From the NCBI GenBank assembly GCA_017959485.1, contig JAGDAM010000169.1, forward strand, positions 1-9,282: a DNA stretch of 9,282 bases, given 5' to 3'. The stretch's first letter is position 1. Every line of letters begins with the position of its first letter. The notes beneath the pieces are model-generated. The model was not told where the DNA came from and did not search any database. It saw nothing but the letters and a program-made list of their open reading frames with translations. Made by a program: the position numbers and the translations under genes. Shown here piece after piece: positions 1 to 6,829 of this stretch. Source of the DNA: Clostridia bacterium (GTDB lineage Bacteria; Bacillota_A; Clostridia; Oscillospirales; CAG-272).

Positions 1-255
1 GGTCGAGGCATAGTTGAATACAAGTCCTCCGGCGCGACGCGACAATTCGTTCGCCAGTCTTGAAAAGCTGAGCACTTCGGTCAGTCTGCGGCTTTCGGTT
101 GACAGGACCGAGTATAGACTCTTTTCCGCGTTTACTGTGTGCTGCTCGGGGACGATAAGCACGCACTTTCCGCCGGCTGACGAAACTTCGGCAATCTCTT
201 TGTAAACGAAATCGGTTTTCCCGCTTCCGTGTTCGCCGTATATGAATCTGATCAT
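1..255 (-). CDS. addB: ATP-dependent helicase/deoxyribonuclease subunit B, N-terminal fragment (AddB)
   Basis: AddB is one subunit of the AddAB helicase-nuclease, the Gram-positive counterpart of RecBCD, which processes double-strand DNA ends for recombination repair in the cytoplasm. Only the first 85 codons are present; the frame stays open to the left edge. Seen here: an N-terminal Walker A motif GEHGSGKT (residues 7-14), then LIVPEQHT, which matches the family's conserved 'VPEQ.T' segment, and LTEVLSFSRLANELSRRAGG, which matches the 'VLSF.RLA....GG' segment of AddB proteins. The ATG (253-255) overlaps the TGA of the QueG-like gene as ATGA, and a GGAAGAGG Shine-Dalgarno sequence lies at 263-270 inside that gene, so the two are translationally coupled. 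Transcription probably comes from the promoter at 1119-1147. The rest of addB, and possibly addA, should lie to the left. The family assignment rests on these motifs only. Confidence 0.88.
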   Translation of the reverse strand, partial: MIRFIYGEHGSGKTDFVYKEIAEVSSAGGKCVLIVPEQHTVNAEKSLYSVLSTESRRLTEVLSFSRLANELSRRAGGLVFNYAST

Positions 256-1085
256 TTTTTAACCTCTTCCTTTTTACCGCCGCTGATAATCTCGAGGTTT
301 CGAAGGATTACCTTTCTTCCTCTCCAGCTGTAGGCCCTTTTTTGAAAGTCCCCGTCGTCAAGAATATCCACGATTTCCGGAGCAGGACGGATATTTTCCC
401 GGAAAAAATCTATTGAAGTAAAAATCGTTCCTGCCCGCACCGCCTCCTCGGTAAACGGACACACCTCCTGGCAGACGTCGCACCCCCAGACCGTCCCGCA
501 TTCCGATATTATCCGTCTCTCGTTTTCGTCAGGCGGAAGCTTCCTTTGTGTCAGTGAAGAAAGACATTCAGAGTTTTCTTTCAAAGACGGACAGGCAAGC
601 CGGCATCTTCCGCATCCGGGACAGGATGCCGCGGGTACCGGCTCCGAGTCGGGTTCCGCGTCGGAAAAGACTTCGAATATAAAAACGTATGATGAATAAT
701 CTCTCGTTATAAGAAGGCCGTTCTCGCCCAGCACGCCGAGCCCGGCACAGGCGGCGGCGCGCCGTTCGTCAATGGGGGATTTGTCTCCGCAGACGTAAAA
801 ACTGTTGCCGGGGAAGGCGTCTTTCGCCTCCTTCAGAATCGCCTCGCCTGTTTTATCTATGAACAGATGATAATCGTATCCCGAGGCGTATGCCGAAACA
901 GTCTTTCTGGGAGCGTAATAATAATCTTCGGTCAGATAAGGAATCAGCCCGATATAGACGGATTTCGGCGCAAAGCCGAAACGGTTAAGCAAATGAGGCC
1001 GCGTGACGGTGCAGGCGGAGAAGGGAATACCCGCCGCGAGCGGTATCCCCTGCCTCTTAATGATTTCTCTCAGAGAAGGCGTCAA
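252..1085 (-). CDS. QueG-like protein with double 4Fe-4S cluster domain (putative epoxyqueuosine reductase)
   Basis: QueG is a cobalamin-dependent iron-sulfur enzyme that reduces epoxyqueuosine to queuosine at the tRNA wobble base. This 277-residue protein has the QueG order: an N-terminal corrinoid-binding region; a DKSPIDERRAAACAGLGVLG segment (101-120) aligning with QueG's 'D..PV.ER..A..AGLGW.GKN'; and a ferredoxin-like domain with CPGCGRCRLACP (155-166), a lone Cys174 before SLTQ, and GCDVCQEVCP (201-210), giving the eight cluster cysteines. A C-terminal WRGRKVILRNL resembles the QueG 'GR..L.RN' end. Oddities: it lacks the C-terminal HEAT-like extension of full QueG (about 380 residues), and the usual W and K of 'GW.GKN' are V118 and E121. 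It may therefore be a related reductase with another substrate. The start is TTG (1083-1085), chosen because AGGAG at 1095-1099 is nine bases upstream and no ATG is better placed. It is first in an operon with addB. Confidence 0.8.
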   Translation of the reverse strand: MTPSLREIIKRQGIPLAAGIPFSACTVTRPHLLNRFGFAPKSVYIGLIPYLTEDYYYAPRKTVSAYASGYDYHLFIDKTGEAILKEAKDAFPGNSFYVCGDKSPIDERRAAACAGLGVLGENGLLITRDYSSYVFIFEVFSDAEPDSEPVPAASCPGCGRCRLACPSLKENSECLSSLTQRKLPPDENERRIISECGTVWGCDVCQEVCPFTEEAVRAGTIFTSIDFFRENIRPAPEIVDILDDGDFQKRAYSWRGRKVILRNLEIISGGKKEEVKK

Positions 1086-1094
1086 TCCGGTCTA

Positions 1095-1099
1095 CTCCT
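1095..1099 (-). promoter_or_regulatory. Ribosome binding site deciding the TTG start of the QueG-like gene
   Basis: On the minus strand this reads AGGAG, nine bases before the TTG at 1083-1085. It lies in a leader of only about 25 bases after the predicted transcription start. Its presence supports the unusual TTG start. Confidence 0.7.
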
Positions 1100-1118
1100 A
1101 TAAAAATATTACCTAACT

Positions 1119-1147
1119 ATTATACTTCATTAAGGATACGTAGTCAA
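1119..1147 (-). promoter_or_regulatory. Sigma-A promoter for the QueG-like gene and addB
   Basis: Read on the minus strand, a -35 box TTGACT (1142-1147) is followed after exactly 17 bases by a perfect -10 box TATAAT (1119-1124). The match to the housekeeping consensus is 11 of 12. Transcription would begin near 1111-1113, giving a very short leader with the AGGAG ribosome binding site. Such a promoter suggests steady expression of this pair. Confidence 0.85.
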
Positions 1148-1161
1148 CTCAATCTGTTTTT

Positions 1162-1181
1162 TTACCCGAAATTATCGGTAA
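1162..1181. repeat. Imperfect inverted repeat in the divergent intergenic region
   Basis: TTACCCGA (1162-1169) and TCGGTAA (1175-1181) are complementary over seven pairs with one extra C in the left arm, around an AATTA centre. It sits just upstream of the -35 box of the leftward promoter. It could be an operator for a dimeric regulator or a chance palindrome; nothing identifies the binding protein. Confidence 0.3.
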
Positions 1182-1203
1182 CGTTCAGTGTTTGTTAAAT
1201 GGC

Positions 1204-1237
1204 TCTTCATAATTTCTTCACATCGCTGCGTTAAAAT
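1204..1237 (+). promoter_or_regulatory. Candidate activator-dependent promoter of the htrA-regulator-kinase operon
   Basis: Two identical TCTTCA hexamers (1204-1209 and 1215-1220) are spaced 11 bases start to start, one helical turn, as in tandem half-sites of OmpR-family regulators. Eleven bases after the second is a -10-like TAAAAT (1232-1237) with no recognisable -35 box. The direct repeat therefore lies where an activator could replace the -35 contact. The regulator encoded at 2726-3415 would be the natural candidate. The repeat is short and could be chance. Confidence 0.35.
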
Positions 1238-1300
1238 ATGCTCAACAGGGAAAAATAGAACTCCCGACGATTTTTACTTAAAAGCTGGTGATTTTCTGCA

Positions 1301-2704
1301 ATGGAAAACAAAAACAACGAAAATGCATATACGGACAACGGTTTATCACGGGACGAACCGACCTACGGAGCGGTTTATTCTCCCCTTGAAGGCAGGGAAG
1401 GCGAATACCGCTGTCAGGCCTATTCATCCGAACACACGCCGGATGAGGCGCAGGCCAAACCCGCCGCGAAGAAGCGCGGAACGGGCGCGGTTATCGGAAT
1501 AATCGCCGCCGTTACGGTATCGGTTTGCATCATTCTTCTTCTCACAGCCGGAGTCCTTTATTTTGCGAAAGGCCTTTTCAATTTCGCGTTCGCCGGAGAA
1601 GGAACAGATTCCGACGGCTCCGGCACCCCGGCTCTTACGACCGCGGACAATACGACCGCGCCCCTGCCTGATCATTCGGGAGACAAAATCTACGTCTCCG
1701 AAGGAACTGAAAACACAGGCCTGAACGTCGTAACCGTGACGCCCGGTCAGGAGATGAGCGTCGTCGACGCCGTGGCCGCCGTCAAGGATACCGTCGTTGA
1801 AATAAGAACCGAGTCGGTCGTCAAAGGCACGGGCAGATACAGTCAGTATATAGTCAGCGGCGCCGGAAGCGGAGTTATCATTTCGGAGGGCGGCCTCATC
1901 ATAACGAACAATCACGTTATCGAAGGCGCTACCAAAATCACAGTCTCCTTCACGGACGGAACCTCGGCGGAAGCGACGCTTATCGGCACCGACGACGAGG
2001 CGGATATCGCGGTTATATCGGTTGATCCCGCGGGCCGCAAACTTGCAACAGCCGTTATTGGCAACAGCGACACGCTCCGGCTGGGAGAGACCGTGATCGC
2101 TATCGGGAACCCTCTCGGCGAACTCGGAGGGAGCGTATCAATGGGCATTATTTCATCTGCCGCCCGTGAGATAAGCATCGATTCCGCAACCAAAATGACT
2201 CTAATTCAGACCGACGCCGCCATCAACCCCGGGAACTCGGGCGGGGCCCTCTTCAATCTGCGCGGCGAGCTTATCGGTATTGTTAACGCAAAATCGAGCG
2301 GAGACTCGATCGAAGGGCTCGGGTTCGCCATCCCGGTCAACACCGCCTGGTCGGTTGCGGATAATTTGATAAAATACGGATACGTTCCCGGAAGAATGAT
2401 AATGAGTCTCAAGGGAGTTTCTCTCGAAGATAACTACGGAGACTACGTCCTCTCGTACGGGAACTGCATCGTGGTCACGGCGGCGGACGACGATTCGCCT
2501 TTCAAGGTAGGCGATATCATCACCGACGTCGGCGGCGTATCGGTATCAAGCGTTTCCGAGCTTCAGAAAGCGCTCAGAGCGTACAGCAGCGGCGACAGCG
2601 TACAGATCAAGGTTACAAGGCGTTACAACGAAGGATTTTTCACTTATTCACGTTCCGGATACGTAAGCGCGACGGTCGTCGGGACCGAGAGCGGCAATCC
2701 GTGA
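1301..2704 (+). CDS. htrA: Membrane-anchored HtrA/DegP-like serine protease with PDZ domain
   Basis: A trypsin-like (S1C) surface protease that degrades or refolds damaged exported proteins. The 467 residues comprise a polar cytoplasmic N-terminus (1-60) ending in a basic KKR stretch; one membrane segment (about 62-90), which puts the rest outside the cell; a Ser/Thr/Asp-rich linker (about 100-145); a protease domain (about 150-350); and a C-terminal PDZ domain (about 362-455). The catalytic triad is visible: His205 in TNNHVIEG, Asp235 in DEADIAVI, and Ser313 in NPGNSGGALF. The PDZ domain is divergent, with a shortened DDDSPFKVGD where most families have 'SPA..AGL..GD'. The start is ATG 1301, preceded by a weak GGTG element at 1287-1290, so translation may be modest. 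It is first in an operon, 21 bases before the response regulator. Protease and two-component genes sit together elsewhere too (CssRS and CiaRH control htrA), so control by the adjacent pair is likely but inferred. Confidence 0.95.
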   Translation: MENKNNENAYTDNGLSRDEPTYGAVYSPLEGREGEYRCQAYSSEHTPDEAQAKPAAKKRGTGAVIGIIAAVTVSVCIILLLTAGVLYFAKGLFNFAFAGEGTDSDGSGTPALTTADNTTAPLPDHSGDKIYVSEGTENTGLNVVTVTPGQEMSVVDAVAAVKDTVVEIRTESVVKGTGRYSQYIVSGAGSGVIISEGGLIITNNHVIEGATKITVSFTDGTSAEATLIGTDDEADIAVISVDPAGRKLATAVIGNSDTLRLGETVIAIGNPLGELGGSVSMGIISSAAREISIDSATKMTLIQTDAAINPGNSGGALFNLRGELIGIVNAKSSGDSIEGLGFAIPVNTAWSVADNLIKYGYVPGRMIMSLKGVSLEDNYGDYVLSYGNCIVVTAADDDSPFKVGDIITDVGGVSVSSVSELQKALRAYSSGDSVQIKVTRRYNEGFFTYSRSGYVSATVVGTESGNP

Positions 2705-2725
2705 CAATGCTTCGGAGGTAGATTT

Positions 2726-3415
2726 ATGTACAGAATTCTTATCGCAGACGACGAAACCGGCATCCGCCAGATAGTAAAGAAATACGGCGAGTTCGAGGGT
2801 CACACGGTAATCGAGTGTTCGGACGGAATGGAAGCCGTCAGAATAGTCAGAGCGGGCGAATGCGATATCGTGGTAATGGATATCATGATGCCCGAACTCG
2901 ACGGACTTTCAGCCGTGCGCGAAATCCGGAAGTTCAGTATGATTCCGATCGTCATGCTTTCCGCCAGAGGCGAGGAATACGACAAGATTAACGGTTTCCA
3001 TATCGGAATCGACGACTATATCGTAAAGCCCTTTTCTCCGAAAGAGCTCATGCTGAGAATCGAAGCGGTCATGAGACGTTCGATGCCCCGCGATACCGAA
3101 CAGCAGAAACACGAAACGGTCGAACTTGACGGCGGAAAACTGACCGCGGACATCACCGCGAGGATAGTCTATATCGACGGTGAAAGAGTTAACATGTCCC
3201 CGAAGGAATACGATCTTTTCTTCTATCTTCTCGCCAACCGGAACATTGCGCTGACCCGCGAAAAGCTGATCAGCGACGTCTGGGGCTACGATTTTTTCGG
3301 AGACGCGCGCACGCTCGATACTCACATCAAACTTCTGCGCAAGTCTCTCGGCAGGTATTCGGATTATATCGTTACTCTTCGCGGAACCGGTTATAGATTT
3401 GAAGGGGCTGAGTGA
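2726..3415 (+). CDS. OmpR/PhoB-family response regulator
   Basis: A two-component DNA-binding regulator in the cytoplasm. The 229 residues hold a receiver domain (about 1-118) and a winged-helix DNA-binding domain (about 128-226). Receiver residues in place are the acidic pair Asp8/Asp9, phospho-acceptor Asp52 in VVMDIMMPELDG, Ser79 in VMLSARGEEYD (the conserved Thr/Ser), and Lys101 in IVKPFSPKEL. The C-terminal domain shows the usual MSPKEYDLFFYLLANRN, LISDVWGYDFFGDARTLDTH and TLRGTGYRFE signatures. The start at ATG 2726 has a strong GGAGG (2714-2718) seven bases upstream. Its stop overlaps the kinase start as TGATG. It should be phosphorylated by that kinase; target genes are unknown, with the TCTTCA repeat before htrA as one candidate. 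Confidence 0.95.
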   Translation: MYRILIADDETGIRQIVKKYGEFEGHTVIECSDGMEAVRIVRAGECDIVVMDIMMPELDGLSAVREIRKFSMIPIVMLSARGEEYDKINGFHIGIDDYIVKPFSPKELMLRIEAVMRRSMPRDTEQQKHETVELDGGKLTADITARIVYIDGERVNMSPKEYDLFFYLLANRNIALTREKLISDVWGYDFFGDARTLDTHIKLLRKSLGRYSDYIVTLRGTGYRFEGAE

Positions 3416-4890
3416 TGTCCCGGAGGCGCAAACGCGAGCCGAATCTGAAAAAAAGGGCGGTGCTTTACTTCACCGCCTTTGTCCTCTTTATTCTTTCCGT
3501 GGTATTTTTATTTCAGCTGGTGCTGATTGACACCTTCTACCGCAGAGTAAAAATACGTGAAATAAACGAAATAACCTCGTCTTTAAAAACCGCGGTTGGT
3601 TCGGAACAGCTTACTGCAACGGCCGATTCGCTCTCGGTCAAGTACCGCACGTGCATATTAGTTTTATCGACCGGCGGCAAATCGCGGAGTATCGTCGCGA
3701 AAGCTCACGGATATCCCGACTGCGTCATTCATAAAATGCGCGACGAGGAGTTCGAGCAGCTCTACGCCGAGGCGAAAGGAAGCGGAAGCGTTACCAAGAC
3801 CGTTCCAAAGAAACTCCCGAAGGAAGGCGGCTTTGAACAGGTCGCGCCGCAGGACGCCGTAAAATCGATTATCAGAGCCGGCGTTTTCACCGATGACGAC
3901 GGAAACGAATACGCTTTGTTTATCGACGCTCAGCTTACTCCGCTCAACTCTTCGGTGGCCGCTCTGAGATATCAGTTTTCCTGGACTACTCTGGCGGTTC
4001 TGCTGATAGCGGCTTTTGCGGCGTACATATTCGCGGACAAGATATCCAAACCTCTCTCACGGATTAACGATACCGCCAAAAAGATGGCGTCGGGTGATCT
4101 CTCGGTGAGTTTCCCGGTGGAGGGCTATCTCGAGACGAAAGAACTCGCGGGCACTCTTAACTACGCCGTCGGTGAGATAGCCAGATCCGACCGGCTTCAG
4201 CGGGAACTGATTGCCAACGTTTCTCACGATCTGCGGACTCCGCTGACGATGATTGCCGGATACGCGGAAATAATGCGCGACATCCCGGGAGAGAATACGC
4301 CCGAGAATCTTCAGGTAATAATAGACGAGACGAAGCATCTGTCCGAACTTGTAAACGACATGCTGGATCTCTCGAGGATAGAGGCGGGTGTAAAAAAGCC
4401 CGAATTTGCCGAGTTTGATCTTACCGGAACAGTGCGCGAGGTGCTCGAGAGGTATTCGGCTCTTACCGTTCACGACGGATATGAAATCACGTTTGACGAT
4501 TCTCCCGGAACGGCCTTCGTCTCGGCGGACAGATCGATGATCATCCAGGTAATCTACAATCTCGTGAACAACGCGATAAACTATACCGGAGACGATAAAC
4601 TTGTGTTCGTAACAGAGGAATTCCGGAAAAACGGCGAAGGGAAGGACACTGTGAGAATTACCGTCCGAGACACCGGAGCCGGAATAGATCCGGAGCACAT
4701 TCATGAGATCTGGGACAGGTATTATAAGGTTGACAAAGATCACAAGCGAGCCGCCAAAGGAACCGGTATAGGCCTGTCGATCGTCAAGCATATTCTTCAG
4801 GCGCACGCTGCGGATTTCGGAGTCGAATCCTCAAAATCCGTCGGCTCTTCCTTCTGGTTTGAGCTGCCTCTCTTAAAAACACTTGATTAA
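3415..4890 (+). CDS. Membrane sensor histidine kinase
   Basis: The partner kinase of the upstream regulator. Numbering from ATG 3415 (491 residues): a basic N-terminus; membrane helix 1 (about 14-38); an extracytoplasmic sensor region of about 150 residues (39-187) that I do not recognise; membrane helix 2 (about 189-207); a HAMP linker (about 208-260); a dimerisation/phospho-acceptor domain with His271 in NVSHDLRTPLTM; and an ATPase domain with the N box NLVNNAINY, G1 motif DTGAGI, a phenylalanine-less 'WDRYYK' F box and G2 motif GTGIGLSIV. All catalytic motifs are intact. A GTG at 3412 is also in frame, but AAGGGG (3402-3407) is seven bases from the ATG and only four from the GTG, so I chose the ATG. 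The one-base stop/start overlap with the regulator implies coupled translation. The sensor region has no signature that identifies the signal. Confidence 0.94.
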   Translation: MSRRRKREPNLKKRAVLYFTAFVLFILSVVFLFQLVLIDTFYRRVKIREINEITSSLKTAVGSEQLTATADSLSVKYRTCILVLSTGGKSRSIVAKAHGYPDCVIHKMRDEEFEQLYAEAKGSGSVTKTVPKKLPKEGGFEQVAPQDAVKSIIRAGVFTDDDGNEYALFIDAQLTPLNSSVAALRYQFSWTTLAVLLIAAFAAYIFADKISKPLSRINDTAKKMASGDLSVSFPVEGYLETKELAGTLNYAVGEIARSDRLQRELIANVSHDLRTPLTMIAGYAEIMRDIPGENTPENLQVIIDETKHLSELVNDMLDLSRIEAGVKKPEFAEFDLTGTVREVLERYSALTVHDGYEITFDDSPGTAFVSADRSMIIQVIYNLVNNAINYTGDDKLVFVTEEFRKNGEGKDTVRITVRDTGAGIDPEHIHEIWDRYYKVDKDHKRAAKGTGIGLSIVKHILQAHAADFGVESSKSVGSSFWFELPLLKTLD

Positions 4891-4911
4891 TCCTCAATAA
4901 TACTGTATAAT
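4883..4911 (+). promoter_or_regulatory. Sigma-A promoter of the sortase transcription unit
   Basis: TTGATT (4883-4888) and TATAAT (4906-4911) are separated by 17 bases; the -10 box is perfect and the -35 box matches four of six. The -35 box lies inside the last codons of the kinase gene. Transcription would start near 4918, about 32 bases before the sortase ATG. No terminator hairpin is visible between the kinase and the sortase, so read-through from the upstream operon is also possible. Confidence 0.75.
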
Positions 4912-4949
4912 ATTTAAGATACACCAAAAACAATTAAGGGGGATCGCTT

Positions 4950-6002
4950 ATGTTCGGTCGGAAAAAAGAATACAGTGATCCTTCGGTTAAGGATTATTTT
5001 GACCGTCTCGAGGAATCGAGCGGTTCCGATTCCGAATCCTTTGTTTCTTCTCTCGACACCGTCAAGGCATCAGAACTCGCACCCGAAAACGCCGACGTCG
5101 GAAAGAAGAAAAAACGTCGTACGGGTTTGTTCGGTTCCAATACGGTCAGTTTAGTTCTCTTTATTATCTTTGGATGCATCTTTGTGTACTGCTGCTGGCA
5201 GATCGCAAAGACCGTCGTCCAGTATATCAGTTCGGATGACTTTTACGAAGGCATTGCCGACGATTTTGCGGAGGCGCTCGGAGAGGCGGATAAGGTCAGC
5301 GTATCAGATCTCGGGCGTGTTGATTCCTCCGATCCGATGCAGTCGTTTTCCGAGATAAGAACTTCCGGAGCGCGAATTTACGACCCGTCCCTTGTCCGTC
5401 CCGCCGCCAGATACAGCGCAAGATTTTTATCCGTACTTGTTCAGATAGATTCATACAGATCCAAAAATCCGGACGTTTACGGCTTTATCAATATCGATTC
5501 GACAAAGATAAGATATATTCCTTTGGTGCAGACGGACAACAACGATTATTATCTGAATCACGACGTGGACGGAAACAGCCGCAATTCCGGGGCCCTCTTC
5601 GTGGATTTCCGGAACTCGCGTGAACTTGAAAACAACCGCAATATCGTCATCTACGGCCACAATATGGAGAACGGCGGAATGTTTCACGGCCTTCTCAACT
5701 ATCTTAACGAATCATTTTTCAGTGAGAAGGATATAGTCATTTACACTTCCGACGGCATCTACACGTTTACCGTTTTCTCGATTTACCCCACGTACTCCGA
5801 CAGCGACTATTTCAGGACGTTCTTTTACTCTGACAACGATTTTCTCGAGTTCTGCAGAAGGGAAGAGGAGAATTCGATATTTCACAAGTCCGGCATCTCG
5901 TTTGAAAGCGATTCGATTATTCTCACGCTTTCCACCTGCATAACCGGATTGGAAAACGGAAGATACGCGATACACGCCCTTCTGACCCGGGTAGAGCATT
6001 GA
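4950..6002 (+). CDS. srtB: Class B sortase with long N-terminal extension
   Basis: A membrane-bound cysteine transpeptidase that cuts surface proteins at a sorting motif and joins them to the cell wall. The 350 residues show a charged cytoplasmic N-terminus (1-60, with KKKKRR at its end), one membrane helix (about 65-90), an acidic Ser-rich stalk (about 93-155) and a class B catalytic domain (about 160-347). Family signatures are PLVQTDNNDYYLNHD, GALFVDFRN, IVIYGHNMENGGMF and ILTLSTC. The catalytic residues are His237, Cys330 and Arg338 (NGRYAIHA). The long cytoplasmic and stalk regions make it about 100 residues longer than a typical SrtB (about 230-260). AAGGGGG (4936-4942) lies seven bases before the ATG. 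It is first gene of the unit and is followed after four bases by the glycosyltransferase. No nearby protein has an obvious NPQTN/LPXTG-like tail, so its substrates are elsewhere. Confidence 0.93.
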   Translation: MFGRKKEYSDPSVKDYFDRLEESSGSDSESFVSSLDTVKASELAPENADVGKKKKRRTGLFGSNTVSLVLFIIFGCIFVYCCWQIAKTVVQYISSDDFYEGIADDFAEALGEADKVSVSDLGRVDSSDPMQSFSEIRTSGARIYDPSLVRPAARYSARFLSVLVQIDSYRSKNPDVYGFINIDSTKIRYIPLVQTDNNDYYLNHDVDGNSRNSGALFVDFRNSRELENNRNIVIYGHNMENGGMFHGLLNYLNESFFSEKDIVIYTSDGIYTFTVFSIYPTYSDSDYFRTFFYSDNDFLEFCRREEENSIFHKSGISFESDSIILTLSTCITGLENGRYAIHALLTRVEH

Positions 6003-6006
6003 AGAT

Positions 6007-6726
6007 ATGAAGCTATCAGTTATTATTCCGATGTATAACGAAGAGCCGGTCATCGGCCGTACCGCCTCCGAACTGACGTCTTTTCTTGATTCTTTTCTGC
6101 CGGGCGACTATGAAGTCTTATTCGTCAACGACGGTTCGACGGACCGTTCGGCCGAAGTGATAACCGAATACGCCGAATCGCATCCGGCTGTAAGACTGGT
6201 TTCCTATTCGCCCAACAGAGGAAAGGGAAGCGCCGTCAGGACCGGGATGCTTGCGGCCCAAGGCGATATCCGTATGTTCACCGACGCGGACCTGGCTTAC
6301 GGGACGGAAGTAATCGGCAAATTCGTATCGGCTTTCGAAGAAGAGGCTGACGCGAAGGCGGCAGTGGGCACGCGGACAGCCGGAGGCGGCGGATACGGCG
6401 ACTACAGTCTGCTCCGCAAAATAGCTTCCTCGATTTTTTTGAAAATACTGGCGGCGGCGGGAAAACTTCCCGTTTCCGACAGTCAGTGCGGATGCAAGGC
6501 GTTCGTCGCGGATGCCGCGGACAGTATCTTCCGTGAGTGCGCAACCGACGGCTACGCGTTTGATTTCGAGGTGCTTCTCAGAGCGGAAAAGAAGGGCTTG
6601 AAGATCGTTGAAGTTCCGGTTACGATCTTGCGACACGGCGATTCCAAAGTACGCGTCGTCAGAGACAGTATAAAAATGCTCCGGGACGTAAGAAGGATCC
6701 GTAAAAAGGTTTACGCTTCCGATTAA
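6007..6726 (+). CDS. Family 2 glycosyltransferase, polyprenyl-phosphate sugar (DPM1/ALG5-like) type
   Basis: Transfers a sugar from a nucleotide donor, most likely to a lipid-linked acceptor at the inner face of the membrane. The 239-residue GT-A domain has SVIIPMYNEE (4-13), VNDGSTDRS (40-48), NRGKGSAVRTGM (70-81), the metal-binding DAD at 93-95 in FTDADLAYG, and DSQCGCKAF (158-166), which corresponds to the 'D.QCG.K.F' segment of dolichyl-phosphate glucosyl/mannosyltransferases. A basic C-terminus (RRIRKKVYASD) may favour membrane contact; there is no membrane helix, and no GtrA-like flippase partner in the window. The ATG is four bases after the sortase stop with only a weak GAAG upstream, so translation probably depends on coupling to the sortase. 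Sugar and acceptor cannot be read from sequence. Its place beside a sortase suggests a role in decorating the envelope, but that is inference. Confidence 0.9.
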   Translation: MKLSVIIPMYNEEPVIGRTASELTSFLDSFLPGDYEVLFVNDGSTDRSAEVITEYAESHPAVRLVSYSPNRGKGSAVRTGMLAAQGDIRMFTDADLAYGTEVIGKFVSAFEEEADAKAAVGTRTAGGGGYGDYSLLRKIASSIFLKILAAAGKLPVSDSQCGCKAFVADAADSIFRECATDGYAFDFEVLLRAEKKGLKIVEVPVTILRHGDSKVRVVRDSIKMLRDVRRIRKKVYASD

Positions 6727-6829
6727 CGACGTCAGTCACCGTCTGATTTTTTGACGGATGCGGCGAAAAAATACACAGGAGCGGGGCGTTCCGGGGACCG
6801 GTTTCCCGAATAGCCCGTAGGCAGTAAAG
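6727..6829 (+). other. 103-bp leader with hairpins before the secreted lectin-peptidase gene
   Basis: Two hairpins can be drawn: CCGTC/GACGG (6739-6743 with 6753-6757, nine-base loop) and CGGGGA/TTCCCG (6792-6797 with 6803-6808, five-base loop, one G-T pair). A TTGACG (6751-6756) resembles a -35 box, but the best following -10 (TACACA, 15 bases on) is poor. The end, CCCGAATAGCCCGTAGGCAG, faintly recalls the 3' end of c-di-AMP (ydaO) riboswitches, but the conserved GGGG(U)UAAUC and CAGCUAAC blocks are missing. It may be simple intergenic sequence with attenuating structure. Confidence 0.3.

Noticed and set aside
1188..1502. Open frame of 104 codons on the plus strand before and overlapping htrA
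   Set aside because: It overlaps the start of htrA in another frame, has an Arg/Pro-rich translation typical of a shadow frame, and has no convincing ribosome binding site.
3412..3414. GTG as the kinase start
   Set aside because: The AAGGGG ribosome binding site is only four bases away, while the adjacent ATG at 3415 is seven bases away; the ATG is preferred.
4057..4806. Open frame of 249 codons opposite the kinase gene
   Set aside because: It is antisense to intact, strongly conserved kinase motifs; its translation shows no domain and no start signal.
6751..6777. Promoter TTGACG with TACACA for the lectin-peptidase gene
   Set aside because: The spacing is 15 bases and the -10 box matches only three of six positions.
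6727..6829. c-di-AMP (ydaO) riboswitch
   Set aside because: Only the 3' GTAGGC-like end resembles it; the conserved internal blocks and a closing stem are absent, and the leader is too short for a normal example.
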